Both the position numbers and the translations under genes were made by a program. 64,000 nucleotides of DNA from Hyphomicrobiales bacterium. GTDB lineage: Bacteria > Pseudomonadota > Alphaproteobacteria > Rhizobiales > Rhizobiaceae. The stretch is taken from positions 124,001-188,000 of the forward strand of contig UBNQ01000009.1 of the NCBI GenBank assembly GCA_900466875.1. Direction: 5' to 3'. The notes under the pieces are model-generated. The model made no database searches, was not told the origin of the DNA, and was given only the letters and a program-made list of their open reading frames with translations. This document shows, piece by piece, positions 38,632 to 48,248 of the stretch (positions are counted from its first letter, which is position 1; each line of letters begins with the position of its first letter).

Positions 38632-39240
38632 ATGACCGAACCGCAAAATTCGCACTCCCCCTTCGTCGTTTCCGATCCCGAGCAAATTGCAACGCCTGAC
38701 GCCGTCGGCGCTTCGCGTGGATCCAAGCCGGGACCGTTGGCGCCGATCCCGGCTGATCAGGCGAAACGCCTGATCGAAGAGGCAAGCGCGAATTTCAAGA
38801 AAGCCCTGACGAGCACGGCGCCGGTTTACCTCGTTGTTCTTGGACTGGACGCGATTTCTCTCGCTGTGAACCATCGGGCCAACCTGATCGATATCGCGCC
38901 TGAAGCCTGTGAGCAGATCGCCGAAATCACTCATACTGTTGCCGCGCGTGTGTCGGCCATCGTCGGGCAATCCATCGATGAGAACGAGATATATTCCGGT
39001 CTAGGCGCCGCCAAGGGGTTGGTGACGCTCCGAGATGACGTGCTGGGCACCGATCGTGCCCTCTATGTCGCCGTTCTTACCGTCGACCTCCTGAGCTACC
39101 TTTACCGGTCCACAATTCAGCACCGCGGCGACCCGATTATGAAAGAGAAGCGCGCCGAAATGGCCGATATCGCGCGCCGGGCTGAAGCTTGGGTTCACAC
39201 CTGGCCAGCTATGGACACGCCGCGGTCGCAGCACAACTAG
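38632..39240 (+). CDS. hypothetical protein, 202 residues
   Basis: The protein has a disordered N-terminus (about 45 residues) and a helical body with a moderately hydrophobic stretch, PVYLVVLGLDAISLAV. No family is recognised. It lies directly before the large virion-like gene and may be a partner of it. Confidence 0.65.
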   Translation: MTEPQNSHSPFVVSDPEQIATPDAVGASRGSKPGPLAPIPADQAKRLIEEASANFKKALTSTAPVYLVVLGLDAISLAVNHRANLIDIAPEACEQIAEITHTVAARVSAIVGQSIDENEIYSGLGAAKGLVTLRDDVLGTDRALYVAVLTVDLLSYLYRSTIQHRGDPIMKEKRAEMADIARRAEAWVHTWPAMDTPRSQHN

Positions 39241-39259
39241 GCAAACAGGAAACACGTAG

Positions 39260-42200
39260 ATGCCGAATTTCTTCGACCAGTTTGACGAGCCCGCCGCCAG
39301 CGCAGCACCTGCGGAACCTGCTCCCAAAGTAGGGCCTTGGACGAAATACCAGCAACAGAAGCCGCAGCCCGGCCGGCCTTGGGAAAAGTACCGATCTCAG
39401 GTTCCCCCACCGCCGCCAGGCTATGTTTTAGATCAACCGTCGCAGCCTTCACAGCCGCTAACGCTTGAACAGCAGAAGGCCGTCGCGTTGGCCAATGGCC
39501 GCATGCGCGTTCAGCAAGCCGGGGCGTCGGGATCAGCGGAGCCGAATTACTTCGACCGTTTTGACGAGCAGCCGGCCGCCGACGTCGGCCGGGGACCGTG
39601 GGACCGCTATCGGCAGCCCGATCCTCCGGCTGGCTTCGTGCTCGACAGCCCCGTTGCCCAGGGAGCAGGGGGCCAAGTCTCTCCACCGCCCGCAGAGCGA
39701 TCCTATATCGATGCAATCATGGACGGCGCTTCGTATGGCATGGGGATCGTCGACCAAGGCATGCGCGGCGCAGCAACCGGTGTTACGAACATTGCCGGCC
39801 TACCGAACGCGATCCAGCAAGGCGGTTTGTCCGTGCTCGAGTATGGCCTGGGCAAGGCCGGCGCGCCGCAGCCCGTCATCGATGCCGTCGGCGGTTTCAA
39901 AAAACTGATCGACCTCTTCCCGAGCGCTGAAGGAATGCGGGGCGTGCTGGACAGCGCAAACAACGTCACCGCAGATCTTATCGGCGTCGATCGACCGCAC
40001 GCGGAGCCGGACAATTTCCCTGAACGTGCAATCAATCGCGTCATGGAGGAAGTCGGCGGTGCTGCAATTCCAGCCGGTGCCGCTCTGAACAAGGCGCGCG
40101 CCGTTGGCGTCCAGGGGGCCCGAGCACTTCCCGGCATGGTTGGCCGATACGTCGAGAGCGCCGCTGTCAATCCTGCGCGTTTCGCGCGCCGGGAGGGTGC
40201 CATGGCACTGGGCGCGGGCGCCGGTGCCGCGACGGCAAATGAGATGGTCGACCGTGATACGACGGCCGGCACGATTGCTGATTTCTTCGGCGCCATCACC
40301 GGTGCCGGAGCAGTTGGCGGCACTTCTGCTCTTGCTCGTGTACTGGGCGACGTTGGCGCTGCGGCCACCGGACGCCCCGGCTTCGCATCCAATGTTGTGA
40401 GGGATAGCGTTGCCGACAGGCTCATCCAGAATTCGGACATCATGAGCGGCCAAGTCGACCCGGCCGACCTCACGCGCCCGCTCGACACGCAGATCCTGAT
40501 CGATGCGATCAACCGCCCGTCGGATGCGGAACGGCTGGTGCCGGGCCTGCGGGCGTCGACGGCCGACACAGCGGGCGACGCCGGTCTGGCCTCTCTGGAG
40601 AATGCCCGCTCCCGCACCAACCCTGGACCCTATCGGGATCGTGTCGACCAGAACGCGGCCGCAATCGAAGACGTCATTATGGGCATGCGGCCCGACGAGC
40701 GCCCCGGCGCGTATCGTGAGGCAGCGGAAGCCGCGCGCGATCGCCTCTTCGTCGAGGCCGCGACAGGCCAGCAGACAGCCGCCGACGCAGCAGCAGAAGC
40801 CGTGCGCCGGGTCACGCCGACCAGCACAGCGGCACAGCGCGGCAGCGTCTTACGCGAGGGCCTGGAGACGGCCCGCGATGCAGCTCGTGCCCGCACAGAC
40901 GAGGCATATGCTCAGGCGAATATTGCCAGCCGTCAGGTCGACCCGGCGCCGCTTGCCAATGCACTCGACGAAGCTGTCGGTGGATTGACCGAAGTCGAGC
41001 GCGGACTGGTGCCGCAGGGCGTAATAGACCGAGTTCGCTCCCTTGGTGCGCCGATCGAAGACGGCCCGCAGCCAACAGGGTGGGTCGACGCTTCCGGCGC
41101 TCCGATCACACGCGCACCGCGCGGCCCGGAGCCTGTTGCTCTGAAGGAAGCCACAGATCTGAAATCCGAGCTGCAGCGCCTTCAGCGCGCCGCGATGGCC
41201 GATCCGCGGGCAGAGAAGGGCGGACGCAACGCTGCCCGCGTCCTGGGCCAGATGGTCGACACAGTGGATGGCTTCATCGCTTCCAATCTCGACGAAGCGG
41301 ACCAGGCCGCTTTGAACGCGGCGCGCGGCGCCAAGTTCGACGAGGCGGAGCGTTTCACCCGTCGGGGCGACCCCACGCAGTCTGCGCTGGCACGCTACGA
41401 GGGCGGCTTGCCGACAGTCCGAGACGATCGTGTGCCTGGCCTGTTCACCAACCCGCAAGCCATGGATCGACTTTTCGCTCAGGCCGATACGCCGGCCGTG
41501 CGCGATGCGATCCGCAACGAGGTGCTTTCGGGCGCCGACACTGCGACCGCTGCCGGGCTCAACCGGTTCATGGCCGACAACGCCGAGCAGATTGACCGCT
41601 TCCCCGGTCTCCGCGATGAGCTTACGCGTGCAGCGACTGCCCGGACGGCAGAGGCGAAAGCCGCTGGTCGCGTCACGGCGCTGGAACGTGATCTGGGTAC
41701 GGACACGCGCCCAGGCCGCAGCACCGTCGGGCGATATCTCCAGTACAGCGACGCGAACGCCCGGAAGGGCATCCGCGACGTGATGGCCGCGAAGGACCCG
41801 GGTAAGGCTGCCGACGAGTTGGTAAAATTTGTCGGAAACGACAAGCAGGCAATCGACGGGTTGCGAGCGGCTTTCTGGGAAGATCTGGACGCAGCGGGTC
41901 GGTCGGCGAATGCCGCTGCCGAGACGAAGAGCGGCACAATGCCGTGGATCCCGCGCAAGATGCTTACCTATCTGGACGACCCGGCCAAGGCCGCGGTAGC
42001 CGAACGCATCTACCGGGATGATCCCGAGCACCTGGCAATGATCCGCGAACTGGCCGGCGCGCTGAAGACTGTCAACACCGGTCAGCGCATCGGCAATGCC
42101 GTCAATCCGTCGGGCACGGCGCAAATGCTGCGCGGCCAACCGCCGGTCAGCTTCGCGGAGATCAGCTCCAAGGCCTACCAGGCGAAGATCGGTCGCGTCG

Positions 42201-42436
42201 GCGTGCCTTACGTGGCGCTGCATCTCGCCGGCAAGCTGGCGCGCGGGGTGGTGCAAAAGCAGAGCGCCAAGGCCTACGAGCTTCTGCTGGACAAGGCGCT
42301 GACCGATCGGAACGTTGCGACCGCGCTACTCGCTGAAAACAATCCGGCGAACAGGGCGGCTTTGACGCGACTGACGAAGGGTTGGTTCGGTGCTGAGATG
42401 GCGTCTTCGCTTAGCGAAATAACGGGAGACGAATAG
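39260..42436 (+). CDS. large virion-like / putative DNA-ejection-type protein, 1058 residues
   Basis: The N-terminus repeats short motifs: PNFFDQFDE (residues 2-10) and PNYFDRFDE (about 94-102), with WTKYQQQ, WEKYRSQ and WDRYRQP, and PPGYVLD and PAGFVLD. Proteins beginning with such FDxFD motifs are often encoded among internal or ejection proteins of podovirus-like phages. The rest is long, Ala/Arg-rich and helical, with glycine-alanine-rich segments (GAMALGAGAGAATANEM, TGAGAVGGTSAL) that could enter membranes. No enzymatic motif is seen. Its role as an injected or core protein is inferred, and no capsid genes accompany it. Confidence 0.6.
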   Translation: MPNFFDQFDEPAASAAPAEPAPKVGPWTKYQQQKPQPGRPWEKYRSQVPPPPPGYVLDQPSQPSQPLTLEQQKAVALANGRMRVQQAGASGSAEPNYFDRFDEQPAADVGRGPWDRYRQPDPPAGFVLDSPVAQGAGGQVSPPPAERSYIDAIMDGASYGMGIVDQGMRGAATGVTNIAGLPNAIQQGGLSVLEYGLGKAGAPQPVIDAVGGFKKLIDLFPSAEGMRGVLDSANNVTADLIGVDRPHAEPDNFPERAINRVMEEVGGAAIPAGAALNKARAVGVQGARALPGMVGRYVESAAVNPARFARREGAMALGAGAGAATANEMVDRDTTAGTIADFFGAITGAGAVGGTSALARVLGDVGAAATGRPGFASNVVRDSVADRLIQNSDIMSGQVDPADLTRPLDTQILIDAINRPSDAERLVPGLRASTADTAGDAGLASLENARSRTNPGPYRDRVDQNAAAIEDVIMGMRPDERPGAYREAAEAARDRLFVEAATGQQTAADAAAEAVRRVTPTSTAAQRGSVLREGLETARDAARARTDEAYAQANIASRQVDPAPLANALDEAVGGLTEVERGLVPQGVIDRVRSLGAPIEDGPQPTGWVDASGAPITRAPRGPEPVALKEATDLKSELQRLQRAAMADPRAEKGGRNAARVLGQMVDTVDGFIASNLDEADQAALNAARGAKFDEAERFTRRGDPTQSALARYEGGLPTVRDDRVPGLFTNPQAMDRLFAQADTPAVRDAIRNEVLSGADTATAAGLNRFMADNAEQIDRFPGLRDELTRAATARTAEAKAAGRVTALERDLGTDTRPGRSTVGRYLQYSDANARKGIRDVMAAKDPGKAADELVKFVGNDKQAIDGLRAAFWEDLDAAGRSANAAAETKSGTMPWIPRKMLTYLDDPAKAAVAERIYRDDPEHLAMIRELAGALKTVNTGQRIGNAVNPSGTAQMLRGQPPVSFAEISSKAYQAKIGRVGVPYVALHLAGKLARGVVQKQSAKAYELLLDKALTDRNVATALLAENNPANRAALTRLTKGWFGAEMASSLSEITGDE

Positions 42437-42484
42437 GACTAGCTGACAGCCCTTCCTCCAAGCCCGGCACTCCAGCTACTCATC

Positions 42485-43420
42485 TTACTCGCTGTCGATC
42501 TCTCCCGAACTACGTTCTACTCCGGGTTGCAGCGACGAAGGTGCAGCAGTGGCCTTCGATGAATTGGAAAGTGAGTTGTTCGCGCCGGGGGCACTCGAAA
42601 GTTCCGAGCAGTCGGAGAACACGCCCGTTTGGCGGAGAACGATCTTGTACTCTTTCTGCTCTTCTGGCTGGCTAGCAATCTTGAAAATGGGTGCGACTGC
42701 GACATGCCAGTCATTGTCTCCCGTGGTCAAACGCTTGATCGTAGACAGCACCAGGTCACAACTCACGTCGTTCCTAGTAACACTCCATGTGTACGAATAT
42801 AGCCTTCCGGAAACCATCGTTTTAGCGTCGTCCATCGGAAGTATCTCGCCTCTTCGAGATCCTTCTATGGAGTAGCTTTGCACTCCAGCATATAAAGTGT
42901 CATAGAAATCACGATCGTACTTTACCGAGATAGCGCTAAGTTCGTTTATCGTGCTCCCTTCAAAAGCGAATTGTACATAAAAAGTCGCCTTGATCGCGTA
43001 TATTGTCTGCCCGAGTTCACTTTTGGTGCCGGCAAGCAAAACGTCCCCGTAGATATTGTCTGAGTTATCGATGGAATTTGAAGATCTGACGCTTGTGATC
43101 TCGCGAGCCGATACAAGAGAGTTTATCCTGTCTTCCGCCTCCTTGAGCTTCGTATTCGAGAGGGCCAACGCTTGGTCTAGCTTCTCTTTGGCGCCGCTCA
43201 CCGCGCTATCAAGCTTATCTGTTTGCGCCCACACTTGAAAACCAATGAAAAGACCAGCGACTGCGGTCGCAACGGTGAACATCAACGCCAAAGCGCCGAT
43301 GGCGGTTTGAGTGTTTGTTTGAATTCTTTCGAAAGCTACATCATTTGCAGTGACACGCGCTTCTAGCTTTGCCAAAGCTGCCTGCAGAGCGTCCGTAATA
43401 TTTTGCTGCGGCTGGGTCAT
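42485..43420 (-). CDS. membrane-anchored coiled-coil protein, 311 residues
   Basis: The protein has a short N-terminal coiled coil (ALQAALAKLEARVTAND), one membrane helix (residues 42-66, IGALALMFTVATAVAGLFIGF), a second coiled coil (about 70-105) and a large C-terminal domain with a Ser-rich tail. Its base composition is more AT-rich than that of its neighbours, a sign of separate origin. GGAG lies eight bases before ATG 43420. It is convergent with the large gene. No family is recognised; a surface or cargo role is possible. Confidence 0.7.
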   Translation of the reverse strand: MTQPQQNITDALQAALAKLEARVTANDVAFERIQTNTQTAIGALALMFTVATAVAGLFIGFQVWAQTDKLDSAVSGAKEKLDQALALSNTKLKEAEDRINSLVSAREITSVRSSNSIDNSDNIYGDVLLAGTKSELGQTIYAIKATFYVQFAFEGSTINELSAISVKYDRDFYDTLYAGVQSYSIEGSRRGEILPMDDAKTMVSGRLYSYTWSVTRNDVSCDLVLSTIKRLTTGDNDWHVAVAPIFKIASQPEEQKEYKIVLRQTGVFSDCSELSSAPGANNSLSNSSKATAAPSSLQPGVERSSGEIDSE

Positions 43421-43532
43421 TCATATCTCCGGGATTTCGTGAGCCAGAGAATGTTCTATCATCGCGCAGCTGTCTTCGGAGTACCTCTGTCGAACGATAT
43501 TCGTATGGTTTTTTTTTTTTGCCAAGGCGTTC

Positions 43533-44189
43533 TCACAGAAGGCTCCCTTGCACCTCTTCGACGGGCAGAAGGATCAGGCCGCGATCTGGCAAAGGGCGCT
43601 GCAGAGTCCGCGCCTCCTCCCAAGGCGCGTTCATCCAGACGTCGATCTCTTCGGCTGAGGTCAAGATTACCGGCATTGCCTTCGGATGGATCGGCGCCAC
43701 CACAGCGTTTGGCTCGCACGTCAGGAAGGCAAACAGATCATGCGAGCCCTCGCGCGGCCTCTTCATCGAGCCCCGTACGCCGTTCCATTCAGTCCATATG
43801 CCGGCGAAGAAAGCGAGCGGGCGATCCTCTTCGATGGCGAACCAGCGTTTGGTCTTCTTCGGCTTGGTGTCCTCGTACTCGCAGAATGTTGTCCACGGAA
43901 TGACGCAACGGTTCTGAGGTCCCAGCCAGCGGCGCCAGTGTGGCGACCCCACGTTGCGAATGTTGGTGACGCCCGGGTCGGGCCGGCCCTGCAGGATCGC
44001 CGGCGGCGTCGGCATGCCCCAGGTTAAACGGGTCATCTCCCGGCCGTCGGCAGTGTTCCGCACAACTGGCGCCGGTCGATCAGGAAAGACGTCAAGGGAA
44101 GGCTCGAGGTTGCCCAGACTGTCTCGCAACGCTCTTGTGAGCGCTCGCATGGCTTCCTGGTTGGTCGTGACGTTGTAGAGATTACACAT
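43533..44189 (-). CDS. SRAP-domain protein (YedK/HMCES type)
   Basis: The 218-residue protein begins MCNLYNVTT, giving the invariant Cys2 that links to abasic sites. It also has RCVIPWTTFCEYE (the conserved glutamate) and IHPKAMPVIL (the conserved histidine). YedK/HMCES proteins shield abasic sites in single-stranded DNA. Mobile-element copies may protect replicating or entering ssDNA, in keeping with the primase on this element. It is divergent from the chemoreceptor gene. Confidence 0.92.
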   Translation of the reverse strand: MCNLYNVTTNQEAMRALTRALRDSLGNLEPSLDVFPDRPAPVVRNTADGREMTRLTWGMPTPPAILQGRPDPGVTNIRNVGSPHWRRWLGPQNRCVIPWTTFCEYEDTKPKKTKRWFAIEEDRPLAFFAGIWTEWNGVRGSMKRPREGSHDLFAFLTCEPNAVVAPIHPKAMPVILTSAEEIDVWMNAPWEEARTLQRPLPDRGLILLPVEEVQGSLL

Positions 44190-44405
44190 CGCTTTACCTC
44201 GGCAGGGTCGCTATCTCGATCACGCTATCGTATTTCTTGCACGCCTGGCAAAACACCCGGCCCCAAGCTCTTCGTTTCGTACGACCCGACCCTGCGCCGG
44301 GCATCCCCCAAATATCTAGGGGGAGCAATGCGCCATTCAGTAAAAATTGAGCTTTGGCCTGCATATTCGCAGGCACTGACGTTTTGCTGAGGGGGAGTTC
44401 TAACA
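44190..44405. promoter_or_regulatory. divergent control region between SRAP and chemoreceptor genes
   Basis: Two small hairpins are visible: TCCCCC (44304-44309) with GGGGGA (44319-44324), and CCTGC/GCAGG around 44358-44373. GGGGGAG precedes the GTG start of the chemoreceptor. No clear promoter was identified. Confidence 0.35.
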
Positions 44406-46640
44406 GTGTCCGAGAACAAAGTTCGTAAGCCGCTCTGGGTAAAGATCACCGCGTGTGGTTTTGCCGCTGTTCTATTTTCAAGCGCGTTAATCGGCGGCAT
44501 GGCGTGGTATCGTCAGGATGCTGCCAAAGAAGACACACTGATGCGGGAAGCGTCCAGCGACAGGTCACTCGTAGACAACGACATGATCGCTCAGAAAAAG
44601 GCGACGTCCGCGCTCGCACTTGCTCTCGCTGGCCAGCCGGATACTGCAACCCTAATCGAGAACAATGGCCGCGACGAAATCATCGCACGCTATGCAAACA
44701 GCATGGGCGGTATTGTCAGCGAAGGTAACGTTCAGCTGATCACCTTCGTCAATGCCAAAGGCGAGGCGGTCGCCCGCATCCACACACCCGACAAATTCGG
44801 CGACGATATGAAAGCGCGCCGGAAAACCATTGTGGCCGCGCTGGGGAGTGGGAAGCTGGTAGCTGGGACTGAGCCGGGCCGAACGGCCGTCAGTATGTTT
44901 GCATCCGCCCCGGTCGTGCGCGACGGCAAAGTTGTCGGCATCGTGGACGCCGGGACCAGCCTGACGAACGATTACTTCAAACCTCTCGCTGGGCGCATTG
45001 GCGGACAGATCAATGTCCATATCATGGTGGATGGGAAGTTCCAGAGGCAGGCGTCGACGGCCGACACGGCGCTTCTCAACGAGGATCAACTCAAGGCCGC
45101 TTATGAAGGGGCTACCGTCCGTGACGAGCGGGCAATTGGCGAGAACTTCTACCTCGTCGAAGCTACCCCGTTCACCAACTTCTCGGGAGAGAAGATTGGC
45201 GTGTTGGAGATCGCATCGGATATTACATCGATCGTGAAAGACGCGGAAAGCGCTACGTGGACGACCGTTGCCGGTACTGTAATTGTCTCGCTCCTGTCCC
45301 TGCTTGGCTTCCTTCTGTTCGCGAAGTCGCTTGGCAATGCGATCGGTCGCCTGACGGGCACGATGGGCCGGCTTGCTTCGGGCGACCTCGGTGCAGAGGT
45401 TGCCGGCGAAACGCGTCCTGACGAGATTGGCGCCATGGCGAAGGCCGTGCAGGTATTCAAAGACAACGCGCTGAAGACTGAAGCGCTAGAGCGCGAGGCG
45501 GATGCTCAGCGCAGCCAGACCGAGGAGCAAAGGCAGCGCAACGCCGCCCAGGAGCACGAGCGCGCCCAGGCAATGGCGGAGGCAACGAACGGATTGGCGA
45601 CAGGCTTGAAGCATCTCTCGGCCGGCGACCTCACCTTCACTTTAAGCAAGCCTTTTGCCGACGACTTCGAGAGCCTCCGCGCCGATTTCAATGCCGCCGT
45701 CGAGCAGCTGCGCGGCACACTCGGCTCTGTCGCCCAGGCAACCAGCTCGATCGACAGTGGTTCGCGCGAGATCAGCCAGAGCGCCGATGACCTGTCGAAG
45801 CGCACCGAACAGCAGGCCGCTTCACTAGAGGAAACGGCAGCGGCGCTCGACCAGATCACCACCAATGTCGCCAACTCGTCGAAGCGCGCCGAGGAAGCCC
45901 GCACCGTCGCCATCCAGGCCAATGACAGCGCACGCAAGTCGGGTGCCGTTGTCGCCAATGCAGTGAACGCCATGGGCGACATCGAACAGTCGTCCGGGCA
46001 AATCTCCAACATCATCGGCGTCATCGACGACATCGCCTTCCAGACCAACCTTCTCGCGCTGAATGCCGGCGTCGAAGCCGCCCGCGCGGGCGAGGCCGGC
46101 AAGGGATTTGCCGTCGTTGCCCAGGAAGTTCGTGAACTCGCCCAGCGCTCCGCCAAGGCCGCAAAGGAGATCAAGGACCTGATCGGCAAGTCCTCTGTCG
46201 CAGTGGGTAACGGCGTCAAGCTGGTCAGCGATACCGGCACGGCTCTAAAAACGATCGAGGCGTATATCGTCACGATCAACCAGCACATGGATGCGATCGC
46301 GACCTCGTCGCGCGAGCAGTCGGTGGGTCTTGCGGAGGTTAACACCGCCGTCAACCAGATGGATCAGGTAACGCAGCAAAACGCAGCCATGGTAGAAGAA
46401 GCGAATGCCGCCGGAGCAACGCTCGCCAACGAGTCGGCTCGTCTGCGCGATCTTATCTCGCAGTTCCAGCTTGGCGCCACTATGCAAAGCGCTACGCTGC
46501 GGCAGTCGGCTTCGGTCATGGCTGTCTCGCAGCGTTCGGCACCGCAGCCATCCCCGGCGCGCGGCATGATGGGCAAGCTCACCCAGGCATTCGGCGGGCG
46601 TGCTGCTGCGACCGCAACTGACAATTGGGAGGAGTTCTGA
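44406..46640 (+). CDS. methyl-accepting chemotaxis protein with CheR-tether tail
   Basis: The 744-residue receptor has a membrane helix at about residues 13-33, a periplasmic Cache-like sensor domain, a second membrane helix at about 285-305, HAMP segments and a cytoplasmic signalling domain. The hairpin tip, including [20 protein letters not shown], lies at about residues 545-565. The last five residues, NWEEF, match the C-terminal pentapeptide that tethers the methyltransferase CheR. The gene starts with GTG after GGGGGAG. The 3' signalling region is typical rhizobial sequence, so it may have been picked up from a host chromosome. Ligand unknown. Confidence 0.93.
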   Translation: MSENKVRKPLWVKITACGFAAVLFSSALIGGMAWYRQDAAKEDTLMREASSDRSLVDNDMIAQKKATSALALALAGQPDTATLIENNGRDEIIARYANSMGGIVSEGNVQLITFVNAKGEAVARIHTPDKFGDDMKARRKTIVAALGSGKLVAGTEPGRTAVSMFASAPVVRDGKVVGIVDAGTSLTNDYFKPLAGRIGGQINVHIMVDGKFQRQASTADTALLNEDQLKAAYEGATVRDERAIGENFYLVEATPFTNFSGEKIGVLEIASDITSIVKDAESATWTTVAGTVIVSLLSLLGFLLFAKSLGNAIGRLTGTMGRLASGDLGAEVAGETRPDEIGAMAKAVQVFKDNALKTEALEREADAQRSQTEEQRQRNAAQEHERAQAMAEATNGLATGLKHLSAGDLTFTLSKPFADDFESLRADFNAAVEQLRGTLGSVAQATSSIDSGSREISQSADDLSKRTEQQAASLEETAAALDQITTNVANSSKRAEEARTVAIQANDSARKSGAVVANAVNAMGDIEQSSGQISNIIGVIDDIAFQTNLLALNAGVEAARAGEAGKGFAVVAQEVRELAQRSAKAAKEIKDLIGKSSVAVGNGVKLVSDTGTALKTIEAYIVTINQHMDAIATSSREQSVGLAEVNTAVNQMDQVTQQNAAMVEEANAAGATLANESARLRDLISQFQLGATMQSATLRQSASVMAVSQRSAPQPSPARGMMGKLTQAFGGRAAATATDNWEEF

Positions 46641-46819
46641 TCAGCTCTAAAGAAGTCCGCGAGCCCATCGGTCACGGACTTCGCCTCCGACTGCTCACTC
46701 GCCTAGGTCGACCAGTAGGCACAAAACCCGCCGCACGAGATCGTACAAAAAACTCGTCGATGAAAGGAACGCGCCGGCGCTTCAAGGATTTGAGAGGCAC
46801 CGTCAACGGAGTGCGAAGA

Positions 46820-47134
46820 ATGGTCGATGAAGATGAGCTGTTCTCTCGATGCTTCGAAGAGGGCCGGCGGGCTGCTCGTATAGGCAGAGCCATTGCCAGC
46901 AATCCTTATCTGGATGTCACGAGCGCCGAACTGCCGGCGTGGGTCGAAGGCTTTGCGTCAGTTGAGACATCGATCCTCCCGCCGTCCGAACGCGCAGGTA
47001 TTTTCAACGCGGGCCACGATGCGGGGGAGCGCGGCGAACCGGCCGCGTCGTGCCCACATCTGAATGATGACGACCCGGAGCGGATGGAAATATGGCTGCT
47101 GGGTTACGCACCTCATGTGGAGCCTGTCGTCTGA
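46820..47134 (+). CDS. small protein with two RMF-like repeats
   Basis: From ATG 46820 (GGAG nine bases upstream) the product has 104 residues. Two units share one pattern: a small-residue helix with GR.A, a G, then NPY or CPH, then W...GF/Y. The first is EEGRRAARIGRAIASNPY with WVEGF, the second NAGHDAGERGEPAASCPH with WLLGY. This resembles the ribosome modulation factor / CrpP fold. Longer in-frame starts (46760, 46625) are possible but overlap the chemoreceptor end. A ribosome-binding role is inference. Confidence 0.55.
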   Translation: MVDEDELFSRCFEEGRRAARIGRAIASNPYLDVTSAELPAWVEGFASVETSILPPSERAGIFNAGHDAGERGEPAASCPHLNDDDPERMEIWLLGYAPHVEPVV

Positions 47135-47188
47135 CTTCGAGTTTACCCCCAAATCCGTCTGGATGCTGCCGCGGCGAAGTCGAGCTAT

Positions 47189-47215
47189 CCTCCCTCTGTT
47201 AGCGAAACAGGAGGG
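47189..47215 (+). promoter_or_regulatory. hairpin that can mask the transposase ribosome site
   Basis: CCCTC-TGTT (47192-47200) can pair with AACA and GAGGG (47206-47215), with one bulged G and a five-base loop. The right arm contains AGGAGGG, the Shine-Dalgarno sequence of the transposase at 47220. This would lower transposase translation. Confidence 0.45.
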
Positions 47216-47219
47216 TTGC

Positions 47220-48248
47220 ATGGAGAAGATTGCCACTATTGGGCTGGATCTCGCCAAACAGGTTTTCCAAGTCCACGGGATGGATCGCAACGGTAAAAAG
47301 GTTCTCACCCGGAAGCTCGATCGTTCTGAGGTGAAGCCGTTCTTCCAGAAACTGCGGAAATGCGTCGTGGGGATGGAGGCATGCGGAGGCGCTCACTTCT
47401 GGGCTCGCGAAATCGCGGCGCTCGGCCACAAGGTGCTTATAATTCCCGGCCAGTATGTAAAGCCGTTTGTTAAGCGGGGAAAAACTGACGCGCTTGATGC
47501 TGAGGGCATAGCGATAGCTGCCACTCAGCCTGGAATGCCGTCAGTGAAAGTAAAAAGCTCTTCCGAGCAAGCCGTCATCACGACAATGAAAACGCGCATG
47601 TTGTATGTTCGCGAGCGAACCTCCGCTATCAATGCGCTGCGGGGCCTTTTGGCTGAGTTCGGTCATGTTGCACCCGCGAAACGAGCTAACGTAGTCAAAC
47701 TGCGAGAACTGTTGACCGCAATTGATGCGCAAATACCCGAGCCGGCGAAACTCGAATTGTTGGGCGTCTTTGAGCACATAGAAGCACTGGATGCGCGCAT
47801 CGGGCGGCTGACGAACGAAATAGCAAAGCGTGTTGACGCTGACGAGAACATATCAAGGCTTACGACGATACCCGGCGTCGGCGCTATCACTGCTGCAATG
47901 GTTCGAGCCGTCGTGCCTGACCCATCCCAATTCAAGTCAGCGAGACATTTTGCGTCTTGGCTTGGGCTCACACCTCGATCCCTGTCGTCTGGAGGATCGC
48001 AACGGTTGGGAAGGATATCAAAGCGCGGCAATTCAACGCTGAGGTCGTTGCTGGTAGTCGGCGCGTGCGCTGTAGTCGTGCGGGCCCGCCGAAAGGATCG
48101 CCGGGTCTCCTGGATAGCGTCTCTATCAAAGCGGAAACCATTTCTCGTCGCGGCCGTGGCGGTTGCGAATAAAAATGCACGCATCCTGTGGGCGTTGATG
48201 ATGAAGGGCGGCGTCTTCGAACCACGTCAACCAGCCACAACTGGCTAA
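47220..48248 (+). CDS. IS110-family transposase
   Basis: The 342-residue protein has the DEDD domain residues in order: GLDLAKQVF (Asp), GMEACGGAHFW (Glu) and KTDALDAEGIA (Asp, Asp). A C-terminal Transposase_20 part follows, with IPGVGAITAAMVRA and GRISKRGNSTLRSL. It appears full length and intact. IS110 elements lack clear terminal inverted repeats and move through a circular intermediate, so the ends cannot be fixed here. It is inserted between the RMF-like gene and the lipoprotein gene. Confidence 0.93.
   Translation: MEKIATIGLDLAKQVFQVHGMDRNGKKVLTRKLDRSEVKPFFQKLRKCVVGMEACGGAHFWAREIAALGHKVLIIPGQYVKPFVKRGKTDALDAEGIAIAATQPGMPSVKVKSSSEQAVITTMKTRMLYVRERTSAINALRGLLAEFGHVAPAKRANVVKLRELLTAIDAQIPEPAKLELLGVFEHIEALDARIGRLTNEIAKRVDADENISRLTTIPGVGAITAAMVRAVVPDPSQFKSARHFASWLGLTPRSLSSGGSQRLGRISKRGNSTLRSLLVVGACAVVVRARRKDRRVSWIASLSKRKPFLVAAVAVANKNARILWALMMKGGVFEPRQPATTG

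Noticed and set aside
32052..39240. Conjugation or type IV secretion genes
   Set aside because: No relaxase, coupling protein or mating-pair gene could be recognised, so an ICE is not supported.
40850..42256. Long minus-strand frame opposite the 1058-residue gene
   Set aside because: Caused by GC-rich codon bias; rich in Arg, His and Cys without pattern.
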